From: Casuarina equisetifolia
Taxonomy: Eukaryota > Streptophyta > Magnoliopsida > Fagales > Casuarinaceae
Reading direction: 5' to 3'
Assembly (NCBI GenBank): GCA_028551475.1
Contig: CM052362.1
Location: 18,086,021-18,150,020, forward strand
DNA: 64,000 nucleotides
The notes below the pieces were generated by a model. That model saw only the letters and a list, made by a program, of their open reading frames with translations, searched no databases and had not been told where the DNA came from. Positions 11,148 through 31,142 of this stretch are shown here, in pieces. Made by a program: the position numbers and the translations under genes. Position 1 is the stretch's first letter; every line of letters starts with the position of its first letter.

Positions 11148-14100
11148 ATGGGCACAATCGAAACACGCAGGGATATCGTCGGTACCAAGCCCTCCTCGGC
11201 GGCGTCGTGGGCCGCATCCTCTCCGCAGTGCACGGCATCGACCTCGCGCTCGGAGACGGTGAATGGGACGCACGAGTTCAAGATCGAGGGCTACTCGCTG
11301 GCTAAGGGCATGGGGATCGGCAAGTACATAACCTCCGAGACATTCTCGGTGGGAGGTTACGCCTGGGCGATCTATTTCTACCCGGACGGTAAGAGCGCCG
11401 AGGACAACGCCGCCTACGTCTCGCTCTTCGTTGCGCTAGCCAGCGAGGGCACGGACGTCCGGGCGCTCTTCGAGCTCTCGTTGATGGACCAGAGCGGCAA
11501 GGGCAACCACAAGGTCCACAGCCATTTCAATCGCATGCTTGAGAGCGGGCCCTACACCCTCAAGTATAGAGGGAGCATGTGGTACGTTTGATTTTGATGA
11601 TAGGGTTTCTTTGAAGTGCTTTTCTTGATTGTTGATGTTGTGGAATTTATGGTTTTCTTGGTTTCTTTTGGGCTTTTTCGGTTGGTGCAATTGTAGTGTC
11701 TTGTTGATTTATGTTATGAATATATATTTGGTTCTTGGGTTTTGCAGTAAGAGAACAAGAACCATGGGGTGCGTTTATTCTCTGATTAAAGCTTTTCTTC
11801 AAGTGCGTTCCTTGATTTCTGTTGGTTTGTGGTCTATGCAATCGCAACATCTTCTTGATTGGTAAAGTGATAGTACGTTTCGCACTTACAGAACAAGAAA
11901 TGTGATCAAGATGGGAAAAGATGAACGACCATAGTAAGATTGCGTTTTGATCTTTGCCTGATTGAGCTGAATTTTAAAGGGTATCTTAGTGTGAATGGCT
12001 GCAGGTTCGAAAGGATTTATCTTAAATAGAGTTTTGCGTTCAAGAATTTGAGAACTCACCTCATTCATGTCCATTCTGGTTTGAAATTTTGCTTGTTCTC
12101 GATTTTGGATATTGTGAACACTGTAGACAAATTCTTGAACGCAAGCTTATTTCTTTGGCCGCTTGTGTCAATAATCTAGATTGGCACAGCCACTGCAACA
12201 GAGAGACAAAGTAATGGGAAGGTAGAAATTTTCAATACAGTTGAGGGTTGGAAACCAAGTGGTAGGGCCGTGGTAATACTATCTTGGAGGGGCTCAATTT
12301 CTTGAACTGGATGTTGAAATTCTTGAAAATATGAACCTGGGTAATAGAGGAGCCTTGGCAAACATGCCTTCCAGGTTGCATCCTTAGATAAAATCAATGG
12401 TTTGAATATATAGGGCTACTTCAAGTTGAATATTTTTGGGAGTAGCCAGGGTTCATGGGTTTTGCCGGACTTGGGGGCACCTGAAGATTTGAGCCGCTTC
12501 TAGGCTAGCAGTATTTGCTGAATTAGTTAAAAGCACTTTTCCTGTTATTTCGTGTTGTCTTTGATCAGTGATTCTCATTTAAGTCCTCAGGCATAATTGG
12601 AGCCTTCAACTTTGCGATTGTCTCTATGTATTAGTTCTTATGTTCACTAAAAGTAGGCTACTACGAAATTTGAAGTAATCTTAACAGTCTAAGAAAGCAG
12701 CAACTACTGAGAGAAATGCATTAATATTCTGTCGGACTTGCAGAATCTCTTGGAGCCAATTGTACTGTACATCTTGTCATCGTGGGCAATACCAGTCTGG
12801 TATCCCTATTCTTGGTACATATTTTCATTAGTTTCAAAAAAATTAAAGTGGATGTCAAACTGAATTAATTAGGTACTGCTTTTGGATCTTGCAGGGGTTA
12901 CAAACGCTTCTTCAAAAGAACTCTCCTGGAGACATCAGACTACCTCAAAGATGATTGTCTCGTAATTCATTGTTGTGTAGGTGTCGTTAGATCACATACA
13001 GAGGCACCTAAAATTTACTCTATAGCAGCTCCACCTTCTGATATTGGACAGCATTTTGGGAAGCTTTTAGAAAGTGGAAAGGGAGCTGATGTAACTTTTG
13101 AAGTTGATGGGGAAGAATTTACCGCACACAAGTTGGTGCTTGCAGCTCGCTCACCTGTGTTCAGGGCCCAACTTTTTGGTCCGATGAAGGATCAAAACAG
13201 TCAGTCCATTAGAGTTGAAGACATGACAGCTCCAGTTTTTAAGGTCTCATTCTTTATGACCTCTTGATTATTCTACACTCAAATGAACTACTAGCTCAGC
13301 AATCTCGTATAAAGGATTGTCCAGAAGTAAATGTGGTAACAGGTCATCAACCCAGTGGGAAAAGCCTAATTTGTTTTGTCCATTTGTTTCTTCTTACTCT
13401 CTGTTGCTTAATATTCAATCGTGTCACTACAAGGTGTCTGCTTTTAACTTTAATCTGTTATCAAAAATCAGTGGTATGTGTTCTGATCAAGTCAGTTATG
13501 GTAAGGCAGTATGTGAACTGATCATTCTCAGTTGCAAAATATTTTGACGATCAACCATTGTTATATGTTTGATTACTCTTTAGATGACATGTTTTTTCCT
13601 CTCAAATTACCTCTTAAGGGTTGGGGACAAAATAAATGGGATGTCCTTGAGAAGTAAATGGAGAAGACGAAAAATGCAAAACAATTAAATCCTAACATAT
13701 ATGATATCAATAAAATCCACACGAAGGGGGATGTATGTGTTGAAGAAGGTTGAAATGAAATCCTTTATAACAACGCTTTGGGAAATCCAATTACACTGTC
13801 CTTCACATTTTGCTCTTTCTCTGAAATGCCCTGCTGTATGTCTGTTGTGATATGCACCAGTAGAAACTGAAGTAAAATTTATATTCTGATGTGTTTGTGC
13901 TTACTGCTGAAACCTTGAAATTTATAAACAATTTGTTTACATGTTTACTCTGCATGTAGCGAAAGTACTGTGCAATTTTACTCTGTCCGGCCAAGTTTTC
14001 TTACTTGATGCTTCTCTTCCTGACTGCAATCTTTGCATCAGTCAATGACTTGCACAAGTTCGTGCAGAAGCTTCCCTTTTTTCTTTCTTAAAATAACAAT

Positions 14101-15876
14101 GAGAAAGAATCACTTCTCTTTTAGCGCCTGCCACATTTTTTAAGTTTGTTTTCAAATTGTAAACATTTTAGCTTGATTTGGAATTCTGAATATCTATTTA
14201 TCCTTAAATTTGGCTGAGATGCATGGTTGTGGTTAAAAGGAATTAGATAAGACTATTGTTCATGAAACTCCAATGAGTCAGAGGATCTCATATGAAGTTG
14301 GAGCAATGATACAGCTGGTCAAAGCAATAGGATGCGTGAACTCTACTTACAGTATGCCTCCTCATGCACACTTGTTTCATTATACGCATGGCCAAGCGTA
14401 TCATCTTCCAAATTAGCAACGAGAACAAATTGTTACGCACAGAATCCTGCTTTTAAGCTAAAAAGAAACTTGGATAGTTTTAGTAAAGGCTTAGTTAATT
14501 TCTCTAAGTATTTCAATGCAGATAGAAAAGCTTGCTTAAATATATTTATTGTCTTTAATTTATGGGTTTGGATGTCTGCAGGTGTTACTTCATTTCATAT
14601 ACTGGGATGCCCTACCAGACATGCAAGAGCTTTTTGGTCTCAACTCTAAATGTACTTCTACTTTGATTGCTCAACATCTGCTTGCAGCGGCAGACCGGTA
14701 TGCACTTGAGAGGCTCAGATTGCTCTGTGAGGCTAAACTTTGTGAGAATGTTGCCATAAACACTGTTGCAACAACATTAGCGTTGGCGGAGCAGCACCAT
14801 TGCTTCCAACTGAAAGACGTATGTCTGAAGTTCATTGCCTTGCCCGAAAATTTAAGAGGTAGACTTTCCAGCTCAATTTCTTTTTTGCAAGATGCTGTCA
14901 CTGATGTTCGATCTGTTCTCATTTTCTGCTGCAACTGTTAGCTTGTTCTTTTAGTTGGTTGGCATTGCAAAGCATTCTGCTGGTTTGATTTGCAAGTCAA
15001 TGGACACCTGTTTGCTACTATATTACCTAATTATATGGTGAATGTGGATTCTGTTGTGGGGAATTTCGTACATCAATTACTAAAAGATTGGGAAATTATG
15101 AAATTTGTACATCTGGATTAACTTTCTGATAAATAAATCCCTAGGATTCCAAAATGTGATCAGAAAAATGCATGCTAGGTTTCTGTATCAAAATTACATA
15201 TTTCTATAAATTCTGGTCATTTTTTTCTGACAGTCTTTATGTCATTATCTACTCCTGAGGTAGAGATGCTTTCAAAAAGAAAAACTTGGTTTGGGATTGG
15301 CCAGACCACCCTTACTGACCACATCCCCTTAGAATTGGTTAGCCACTCTAGAAATTGGCTTTTGAACAGCCGATTTGTGAAATTTGATGCGAAGTTGGTC
15401 TAGTGTTGGCAATCTGATAGTGTGGCATGACTTGGGAGTCTTTCAGTTATTGTTCTGACTACAAATTTAACTGCCATACGCCCGAAACCAGTCAATAAGA
15501 GGTCGGGTTCTGATTGCTCTATGAAGAAAATCTTTGTCCATTCACGAACATTGTCATGATTCATTGATTAGGTCGCATTGTCTGGCCCTTCCGATTGTTC
15601 CCCGGGATTAATGCAGTCAGTTTTTTCAGATGCTTTTCATTTACCCATATTCTTCATGAACTCATTGTGACCTATGGAGAATTATTGCTTTCAGCCGTGA
15701 TGCAAACCGAAGGGTTTGAATATTTGAAGGAAAGCTGTGCCTCTGTCCTCGCTGAATTGCTGCAGTATGTAGCCAGGATTGGCAAGCATTCGGCCAAGGC
15801 TCGTGGCTATCATATGGAGCCCTACCTAGACGGAAGTGATGTGAATGGAAGGCGTGTAAAACCAAGGTTATACTGA
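11148..15876 (+). CDS. BPM-type MATH-BTB/POZ protein, CUL3 ubiquitin ligase adaptor
   Basis: Four exons: 11148-11581, 12895-13243, 14582-14858 and 15695-15876 (TGA). Together they encode 413 aa, within the usual BPM size. The start is the ATG in TTGATGGGC; the frame extends only one TTG codon further. The MATH domain spans about residues 35-165 ([20 protein letters not shown], then [21 protein letters not shown]). The BTB/POZ domain spans about 200-315 ([20 protein letters not shown], then [16 protein letters not shown]). A C-terminal BACK-like helical part follows ([35 protein letters not shown]). By family knowledge, BPM proteins bridge CUL3 to targets such as AP2/ERF and class I HD-ZIP factors. 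The closest relatives should be BPM1/BPM2, judging by sequence and by neighbourhood (At5g19000, At3g06190). Confidence 0.93.
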
Positions 15877-15913
15877 GTTAGGAGTAATTGTTAGAACAAC
15901 CCTTTGCTGTAAG

Positions 15914-15919
15914 AATAAA
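15914..15919 (+). terminator. Poly(A) signal of the BPM gene
   Basis: AATAAA begins 38 bases after the BPM stop codon, which is a plausible position for a plant near-upstream element. Confidence 0.45.
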
Positions 15920-17208
15920 AAACGATTTTGTCAGAATTCTGCCATTTTTGGATTGTACTAACAATTACTGATTCCTATAAAAGGAAAAAAAAAAATTGAT
16001 GTTAGTGGTTCAATTTGTATTTTCTGCTATATGTTCAGTTTGCGGTCACGTTAGGGTTGAGGATGTACAAGCTTCGGCTTTCTGATTGAACAATTGTCTC
16101 ATTTGCTTTGAATGTTATAAAATGCTGAATCTGTGTGTACGCTACCCATGAATTATCTGTAGCGTTGACTTCAATTTTTTTAGCTTTAGAAGGCAACTGA
16201 ACCAAAATATTGACTTCCCTCTCATGCTTGAAGAAGAAAAACCACGCTCTGCGAACTGATGCATGTGCAGAATGTACAAATACTACAAAGATTCATCATC
16301 GAAGAACCCATCTACAAGTCCAGTTTTGGTTCCTCTTCACTGGTTATCTTCTCACAAGCTTTCCTTCTGAACTAAAATCCGCTGAACAAAACTTTTAAGT
16401 GTTGGATAAATAAGATGATATATATTTCCATATATTTCCATATATTTCCTAATGTTTGCTTCCACGGAAAGAAGCTCCAGGCTTCTTCCGAGGTCCCTTG
16501 GCAACCAAAGCCTAACAAGATATCCGGAAATCCAACCGTAAGATACACAAATGACAAATAATATGAAGAACCTTTTGTCTGTTTTTTATCAACCTACGAA
16601 CTCTAGGTTGTCAGCCTGCTACCCTAACATTAGGCGGCTCTGGATATATGAGAGAGAAAGAAAGAAAAAGAACGGTAAATAAACCAAAGAGTTGAATTAC
16701 AGAGTTTTTATTGCCAACTGCAGAAACACAAGGATTTTCTTTCTGAACAGGATGGGAACCGTCCTGTTGCCTGCTAATGCTTGCAACCATCATGGTTTTT
16801 TTTTTCCCCTCTCTCTAAAAGGCTCATGCAGAAGCAGCAATCAAAGTGCAAATACATACAGTTCCGCAGTTCCAACAAATTTTCGTGCTCAAAATGTTGT
16901 AGTCGAAAGGATCCTTGGTTGCATCTGCTATCTCGGTTATTTATGAGTCAGAGAGTGGGTCATGAGCCGGAGACCTGAACCCACATCGAACTTAAAAACA
17001 GATGCAAATTATCATTTGCGGCAGCCACTTACTACCAGGTAGTAGCATACTTTCCAATTACCTGCACAATAACTGACAATTTTAGTCGTCATATCTGAAG
17101 AGACAATTGTACAGCAGATCAATCTTGGGTGAGGCGCATTTGATTATACCTCGAACTGATGTGTATAATATTGAACTAGGTGGATTGCCCCAAATAAACA
17201 CCAAGGAA
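15920..17208. other. Convergent intergenic region between BPM and MPK16
   Basis: The region holds the 3' ends of two convergent genes. A short triplicated ATATTTCC-type repeat lies at about 16420-16450. Nothing else is recognised. Confidence 0.4.
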
Positions 17209-23206
<5,998 letters not shown>

Positions 23207-26091
23207 CTTAGCTACAAAGCATTAAAACCCTTAAAGAGGAATTTCACCCAAATCTCAATGACCCGGAATCAGAAGCTCAAATCACCTCAGTAACCCAAAA
23301 CTGGCACTACAGCAACTGGCACTATAACTTAATCTAGATCAATAACAAACAAGTGAAAAAGAATAACTCACGACTGAAAACTCAATCTAAATCCAAACTT
23401 GTGAGGAAAAGCAAAAGCTGGAGCAAAAAAGGCAAAGGCGACAGAGCCTGGCAGCAAAAATAGCAACTTTAAAATATTGGACGAAGGGATAGATACTTTA
23501 TTTTGTTAGTCCTTGTGAATCTAATGTAGAAGAAAGGGAAGAAACATTGAATAACCAGGAAACTAGGCGGAAGTCTCTAAAATGCAGCTGGTGACGAAGA
23601 GGATACAGATCACAAGGTGAAGTGGGGGTCCTTCCAAGCTGGTTCTAAAAACTTAACGAGACAAAAAAGTGAAAACCGAAAAAGAATAGCTTTAATAAAA
23701 TCGAAGGCGGCGATACTCTCAAACTCGTTGGGAAATACAAAATAAATAGATTGATGAATAAGAGGAAAGCTTATGGGTTTCCAGAGCAGAATGAAAGTGG
23801 TTTTGTTTTGCAACTGAAAAAGCAGGAAATGGAAGTGGGTGGTGCTTGCTTTGCAGGTTGGAACAGGAGAACTGAGATTGAAAGCGCTCTTGGATCGTAG
23901 AGAGAATATGAGAGAGAGAGAGAGAGAGACAGTAGAAAATCTCAGAAAAATGCACCGAAGAGGCTTTTTGGAAGACAGAGAGAGGAGGAGAGAACAAGAA
24001 GCGACGAAAGAGGAATTATTAAATTAGATAAAAAAAAATAATTGAGACAGAACACGAATTAAAGAAAGGGAATGGGACCAGATGCATTATCACTTCCGTC
24101 TAAAAGACCACTTTGCCACTCATTTTCCACCAATTTTACCATAATTTTTTTTTTCTTTTTATAAATTCATGCACTAAAAAAATCATTGCCACACTCATAT
24201 TATTAATATTACAATCAAAGTGATCCCATATAAAGAATGCAATAAGAACACCCAGTTGTCGTTTACCATGAAATAGTTGTATATTTATTTATTTTCATCG
24301 TCTGAAATCTTTGTTACTGCTAGTGCTGCAAAGTAGTGGCCTATTTTGTATAATATGCCTACCTACCTACACGATGATATTTTATCCAGGAGAACGGGAA
24401 GTCCGTGGTTCCACGTACCCCTTGATGCACACTTTCATGGGCGTGTCTTCCAATCAACATCGTAAGCTGGTAGACGGAGCATGTGAAGAAGAAGAAGAAG
24501 TCCCCATCAAAATGGCTGGTTATTGAATTCCGGGGTTGCATGTGCATCACATGCAATCCCCAGGGGGAAAGGGAATCTATGCTTGATAAACTATATGAAT
24601 TCTTGGGCAATTTCGGACGAAATCGGGGGAGAAATGGTAGGCGGTGATTGATTCCACACGGTTGTCAATCTTTTGACGGGGAAGCGCGTGAGCCATGATT
24701 ATGACGGCGACGTCCTGGAAACCTTTATGTGTGCATTAAGGTCTTCCACGTATGGAGGACAAAAAAGGTTCTTGCCCACCCAACTGGGGGACTGGACTGG
24801 AGCTCACCGTCCATTCTTTCTTTCTTTTTGCTTTAAATTAGTTAATGTCATTTAACCAAATATTTTAGCTTCAGCCCTAGAATCTACAATCTTTTTTTCC
24901 TTTTTTTTTTAATAAATTTATTTCCTTATCTCTTCACCCATGTAATCCACCAAACAGAAGGTCTTGTGATTCTGTACTCGTTGTTGGAGAAGTCAAGCTC
25001 TTCACGTACGTTGTGCGTTCCTACAATGAATAAAGTTGGTAACTGAAAAAGCTTGGGTCTTGGTATCATCTTTTAGGACTCTAAACGACCGACATGTTTG
25101 TCTCTTCCGAGGTTCTTCTAGTCTGAAACACCAATCAGCCCTTGGAGACTACGATGAACGAAATTTAGAGGGCTAGGAAAGGTGTCTAGAAGGAAGAAAG
25201 TTTCTGACGAGCACATGAAAATAGCAGCTGAATTGTGTGATTGAGAGAAGGGTAGTACTGATTGAGAGAAAGAAGCAAAGCCCAGAGAAAAGGGAAAAGA
25301 AAAAGAAGCTGAGCCACATATCCTCCAAAGCTGGATTCAAATGATGAACCCCAACAAAAAAGGAGGAATGCAACATGAGCACGTTTAGCTCTTCACAGCT
25401 CGGATTATGACAGCAACCCGAAGTATCAAACTGATGCACTAGGACACCTACCCCAAACACTTATCAGACAAGGACTTCACTTACAATCACCTATGCTTGG
25501 TTAGCTGGTGCAAGTGCTTCTTTTTCTTTTTCCTTCCACTGCACACATACTTATTGTCCGTAGGTGGATGTTCAATGCCAAGACTGTAAGGACAGCCGGA
25601 GCATGATTCAGCAAACTAACACAGACAAATTGGAAGATGTCATGTAGGCAAGAGTACACATCGAGAAAAGCCTCCCACGTCGAGGCAAGTGCCAGCAGGA
25701 ATGTGGTCATTTATGCATCCAACAATGCAACAGCATCTCCATCCACATCTCCCATCTCCCATCTTTTGGGAGAATGCAGGATAATGACAACCTTTTCATG
25801 AACCATCTCAAAGCGTTCAATCATTACATTTAATCTGGAAAGCCAGACAAACAAGTACACCAAGAACGCAACCCCCCCGCACCCCTTTTTTCTCCTCTCT
25901 CTCGTAGATCCACACTTTGAGCCATAATGCCCATTATTCATAAACAGATCCTTAAGATTCTAACATACCGCAGATGGAATTCCAGGTTCATACGGAAAAA
26001 CTAGCAGGTGACACGGTTCTCGCTGTCACTTTATACAACGATATTATATTAAACACAATACATGGCACATAAGTATTTAACTTCACAATAC
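23207..26091. other. MPK16 5' region, then left end of the duplicated DLH block
   Basis: 23207 to about 24050 should be the MPK16 leader and promoter, with a (GA)n run at 23911-23930. About 24050-25240 has no recognised content. From about 25245 the sequence is repeated at 44,402 onward, so the left edge of the large duplicated block falls here. No credible gene is seen. Confidence 0.45.
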
Positions 26092-29000
26092 TCACTTAAC
26101 ATACTTAGCAAACCATTCTAACAGGTTCTGATGGGCCTCCTCAGCAGGCTTCACAGCTGCCTCATCTTCAACATTGTACCTAACTGTCCACCCATGCGCG
26201 ACTTTTGGAAATATCTTAACAAAACTATCAACCTGAAAAGAATCAGGATTAACTACTATCATATGCAAAAACTGGGAAACGATGGTCTGAAGTTACCAGC
26301 ATGGGTTTATTAAGCGCAATGATGATGCAATAACAACATGAGGAAGGTTGAACTAAGTTATCAATGCTTTGGTGACAAGATGATCAATTGGAAAAGATTT
26401 GATAACAAACCCCTGCCCCCACCAATCTCCTCATCACCATAACCAAGGCCATAGATGCAAAGATCAGTCAATTGTCAAGAAAATAAGACAAAAAAAGGAG
26501 TCACTATATAACAGAGGGTTATGTCCATATAGACAATATGGCAAAGTATTGGCATAAAATCTTTGATGTGTCGAAGAAAGTCATAACATTAAAAACCTTA
26601 AGAACAACTTTACAATGTAAATTATCCTCATATATCGTGACTTCAAAAATTGTGGCCATTAATGCACATGTGGGCAAGACAGAGCCACCCCTCCATTGTT
26701 GTGCACAACGGAAAGAGTTGCATATCTCCAACCCTCACGGAAAAATAAAGAACCATCCATCACATTGGTGTCAAGGTAATAGCTAAGAACAATCATCGAT
26801 GGAACCTATAACATAACATATGATGCACTATACACATAATACCATTATGCTTGAACCAGGTTATTCTATTTCACCTCTTAGGAAGGGGAGAACTACAGTA
26901 AGAAAAGAATTAACAAATATAGTGCTGAAATCACTTTTGATGGACCAATCAGTATTGACTCCTAAGACCTTCTTTTAATTTACTTGAGAAAGTTCAGTCC
27001 ATAGAAGAGAAATTTCATAATCAGAAGCAATAAGCATATGTAGTTAAGTAACAGCAGGCTAAACAAGCATATAAAATTAGTAAAGAAAAATTGGGAAAAA
27101 CAATTCAATCCTCCTACCTCTGGTTTTGCAGTTAAGGCCTCTTCAAACTGTTTCAAGAGTTCCGGTGGAGACAATTTGTCAATCTCAGCTCCTAGTATCG
27201 CAATAGGGACCTTGACCCCTGAAATTGGTTCCAAATATTGACCATCAAAACAGACAATCATTTTTATCTCTAACCCTACTTTCCCTCTTTCTTTTTTTCC
27301 TTTCACCTTTACCATCCAAAAAATTAAATGAAATTGGCCAGGATTTCATGGTAGAATAACACCACTTGAGAAGAAATCACTTCTGACGACAAGCTCGAAC
27401 CACATCAATGACAGGCAGTAAGAAGACATGAAGCAAGACTAAATTATTGTAAATTGGCATGCCAGTAGCAAATAAATGTCCTTTGACTTCAAGAGAAAGG
27501 GCATAATACAATTTATAAATCATGTACTTATAAATATATCCAATATTCAGCTTGCCAAAGTTTGATAAACAAAAAATTCATTATTGACAATGTTTTCTAA
27601 AGTACAATTGAAGTTATGAAATTGTGAACTGCCACTTTTGAAAACAAACTAATAAATTAGTTCTGGGATATTTAAGCGCTGGAATTTATACCCTTGATAT
27701 CGTCCACAGTGACAAATGAAGGATGTAATAGCACAGCAGCTTGAACAAGCTGACTCTTTGCAAGCTCAACCACAACCTTGCCTGCAAGGAACACAACAGA
27801 CCAGATCTCAGCCCCTTTTCGAGCCTAAATACTCAAATTTTTGAGACAATACAATTATTAAAACAACTAAGTTTTCCATCAGAAACTTAACGTCTAATCT
27901 ATTACCCTTTTCTTTTCCTTCCATTTTTTTATTTTTTTTGTTGTTGCTTTGGCGGAGGGGGAAAGGGAGGGAGGGGGGGAGGGAGTGATCTCAAAACCGC
28001 ACATATCACAAAAAGAAAAGGAAAAAGAAAGTGAAAAGAAATAAGAAGATTTCATATAGATTAACTCACCACCCCAGCAAAAGCCTGCAGCCCCAACCGC
28101 AGAGACACCTCTACTTTTTATAGCTTCAATTACTGGCTTTGCCTCCTCAAATCCCTTATCCTATTGAAGTAAAGAAAAATCAGGTTGACAGATAGATTAA
28201 AGTCACTATTAACCATAAATGAAAATTGCATGGGAATTGGTAGAAAGCTGCAAATCAGGTTGACCATCACAATCGTAGTTGGACTCAGCCTGGTAGTTGA
28301 GAAATTTATAAAGGACCATCTCACGATTTCAGAAATGGTGATAGACAAGTTGGACGAGTGAATCCACTAACAGCTTCAGCAGGGAATATGCAAAATTTCC
28401 AAATTCACAAACGAGGCACTCAAAATCAAATTCCAAAAGGAAGGAAGCAGCCCACTCAAATTTCATAAAAGGGTCCTCTGAAAAAAGATGGTTTTCTACA
28501 ATTTCCAGGGAAGTATAAAAATCTACAACTAACCATTCCATGATCCTTCAACCAAACTTGTACAGGCCTAGCAGCATCTTCGGGCACGTAGGGATCTCCA
28601 TGAAAGAAGTCAGGAACCACCACATAAAATCCAGCGGCTGCAACCTTGTCCGCAAGCTTCCTTTAAAATGGAAAGCAGCTGACTTTAGTTTTTGCAAAAG
28701 AAAAGCATGCACAAATTCAAAATGTTGGGGCTTCCACGTGTTTGTGTCGCTGTGTGTGCGTGCGTGCGTGTGTATGTGTGTAAGCAAGTGAACTACAGTT
28801 CAATTTTACCTTCAATTGAAAATCTTTATGTCCTGATAATTGTGCAAAATCACATAATATAGCTTCATAAAGACAGTTAAGCAGCCTATTGTATTCCCAT
28901 CCTCCATTTCCAAAAGGATAAAAAAAAAAAAAAAATGCCCCCATAGTTACGAAATAATTGAGCTAAGTTTTATGTCGATGGCTCAGAAATTTAAGAAATA

Positions 29001-29890
29001 CACATGCCGCGTACACCAGAACTTGAAAGACGAAAAGGGTTCGTCTCTACGAAAAGACAGTTGAAAACAACTTAATCTGCAGGACTTGCAAGATACAAAA
29101 AATAAACGAAGAAAAATGTTAACTTCCCATACCTCAAGTTTGGAGCTTCATAACCTGCAAGAACAGTAAAACATATATGTTTATAAACGATAGTCGCAAC
29201 CAAATTACAAAGCCAATGATTGGCAGCAGGTAGGGATGGACACAAATATATATGACTTGCTCAACGAGAATCCCACAGCTTCTCTGATACTCGTTTTCGA
29301 TATCCTAACCAAGACCGAACAGGAAAAAAAAAATGCAAATATGATAACAATGGTGAAAATAGTTGCACAAACGACTACCAAAAACATCGATCATCCGGGA
29401 AGTTTGTTGATCATCCGGAAAATTTAACAAACTTCCAGAATAGATCCGGATTTACTGACGACAGAATTTCAAGGTCGTACGTTTCCACTGAAACCATTCC
29501 CACTGATTATAGTTCCTGAACCAGATAACTTCCGATGATAACGATTCCAGAATGATGAAAAAATGTGGCATTGAATGCCCCCACGATTTACAGACGAACC
29601 AAAATAAAAATGAAAATCGCGTAAACCCTTTTCCACCAATCATCTTAACCCGACGAAAGAATCAACACCCAAATCACAATTTGATGAGAAAATGAAACAC
29701 GAGCAAGCGAAGAAGGCTAGTTTCAACGAAATATGTAGGTACCATAGACGTCAGAGATGAGGAGGACAGCAAGCTTGGAGTCAGTTGAGCCAGAGATATA
29801 GCTGCTGAGGCCACCAAGCTGTTCAACATGACCACCTCCGGCGCTTGGGTTCAGCGTTGGTGGGTTGGAGCAGCACTGCGGGCCTGCCAT
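26092..29890 (-). CDS. Dienelactone hydrolase family protein, copy A
   Basis: Seven exons on the minus strand: 29890-29743, 29154-29133 (22-nt microexon), 28660-28534, 28160-28070, 27781-27692, 27218-27118 and 26232-26092. They encode 239 aa starting MAGPQCCSNPPTLNPSAGGG. The alpha/beta-hydrolase triad is complete: Cys127 in GFCWGG, Asp173 in GAEIDK and His206 in VAHGW. Family enzymes hydrolyse dienelactone-like or other small lactones and esters in the cytosol; the plant substrate is not established. There is no signal peptide. The lid region of exon 3 reads HGDPYVPEDAARPVQVW, different from B and C'. A minus-strand TATAAATA (29958-29965) and an as-1-like site (30035-30053) lie upstream. All splice sites are GT-AG. 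Confidence 0.92.
27957..27983 (+). repeat. G-quadruplex-like motif in intron 4 of copy A
   Basis: Five G-runs of three to seven bases are separated by one to three A on the plus strand, the template strand of copy A. I did not see it in copies B or B'. Confidence 0.5.
28737..28783. repeat. Alternating GT/GC purine-pyrimidine run
   Basis: A run of about 45 bases of TGTG and TGCG type lies in intron 3 of copy A. Such sequence can adopt Z-DNA and is microsatellite-like. Confidence 0.5.
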
Positions 29891-29957
29891 TCTGCCTCCC
29901 TGATCAGCCTAAACAGCACAAACACGAACACTCACTGAAACAGTGATATTCTCCCCT

Positions 29958-29965
29958 TATTTATA
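29958..29965 (-). promoter_or_regulatory. TATA box of DLH copy A
   Basis: TATAAATA on the minus strand lies about 70 bp upstream of the ATG, leaving room for a leader of about 40 bases. Confidence 0.6.
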
Positions 29966-30034
29966 CTATACAATATGGACCCAAGATCCTTCTAGTCAAG
30001 ACTCCAAAAAAGTTGTGGTTTAGATTAAAGGTTC

Positions 30035-30053
30035 GCGTCATCCCTGACCTCAT
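30035..30053 (-). promoter_or_regulatory. as-1-like element upstream of DLH copy A
   Basis: The minus strand reads TGAGGTCAGGGATGACGC. The viral as-1 core, as I remember it, is TGACGTAAGGGATGACGC. The two half-sites start 12 bp apart as in as-1, about 70 bp upstream of the TATA box. Such sites bind TGA-class bZIP factors. Confidence 0.55.
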
Positions 30054-30065
30054 CAATATTCAGAA

Positions 30066-31142
30066 ATATAAACTTCACCATCATATTAAAAAGAAAATAA
30101 TTAGATACAACTGATTGGGTCTATGAATTTTTAGCTAATTTTTTTTTATTTTGCCTCCCTAATACAACTGATTAAAGACAATTGATAAGCCTAAGAGCTC
30201 TTATATATTTTTTCATAAAAAAAAATATATGTTGAAAATGAATATTGTCTCATATTAAAAATAAGATGATGAACTTATAATTTTTATAAATGATGAAAAT
30301 TTTTTATTTAATACCTTAAAATTTTAAAATAAATCTCATACTCTAATAATATATAAAATGAGGTCTTATATTTTATTAAAGAACTGCAAAAAGCATATTC
30401 TTGACTTCCAAAACATTTTTTCAGATTCTTCATTAATTGGCAGATTATTGATGGATTTTACCCCCATCACATAACAAATAATGAAAAGGAAGACTCGGGG
30501 AGAAAAAAGAAAAGGAGAAGTGACATGCTCGCAGCGAGGACAAGACCGAGCTTTGATCGGTCCAACCTGGGACCTTCGATAGTTGCCTGGAGGGTCGTGA
30601 TTGCATTAACCTCATCTGTTATTGCCTCGTGTGTCGTGTTCTTTACGAGAACAAACCCATCGTTCTATCGTGAAGATGCTGGTTTTGGCTATCTTTTTCA
30701 AGAATTATTTCTTTGGTACATGGTTTACAGAATAGTATAAAGGATCATTATTAGCTAAATGTCAGTGGTGTTTGCAAAAGTGGATAAAAAAGAGAGAGAA
30801 AAGTAAATGTCTTCTGAAGGGATGTTATTGTTGGATAACATCATTTCTTGTCATATTGCTTGCACTTTTTAGCCGTCCCTTTGTTTGGTGCTTTGTCCAT
30901 GGAAGTCATGATTCCACCCTCTTCTTTTTTTCTTTTCTTTTCTTTTCTTTGTACATTTTTATTCTCTCTCTGTCTTTCTCTCAGAAGCACACGTCGTTCC
31001 AATTGCATCCATACTTTCGGATAAAGCATTAGAACATTATTCATACGCCACTTGGCTCAGTTTCTTTCATGCTAGAGGTTGAAGACCTGGTGATCTCAAC
31101 CGTTTCAGAGTCCCCAAGCAGCACACAAGAACTCGACAAATC
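30066..31142. other. Spacer between DLH copies A and B
   Basis: A/T-rich spacer. A roughly 215-base open frame at 30525-30740 has a counterpart at 45709-45912, but the two are not conserved in frame, so I do not call a gene. No RNA gene is seen. Confidence 0.4.

Noticed and set aside
24050-25240. A gene between MPK16 and DLH A
   Set aside because: Only short frames without similarity, and no exon-like coding stretch on either strand.
30525-30740. Open frame with a counterpart at 45,709-45,912 in block 2
   Set aside because: The two copies share DNA through the block duplication but drift out of frame and have different middles, so there is no sign of selection on a protein.
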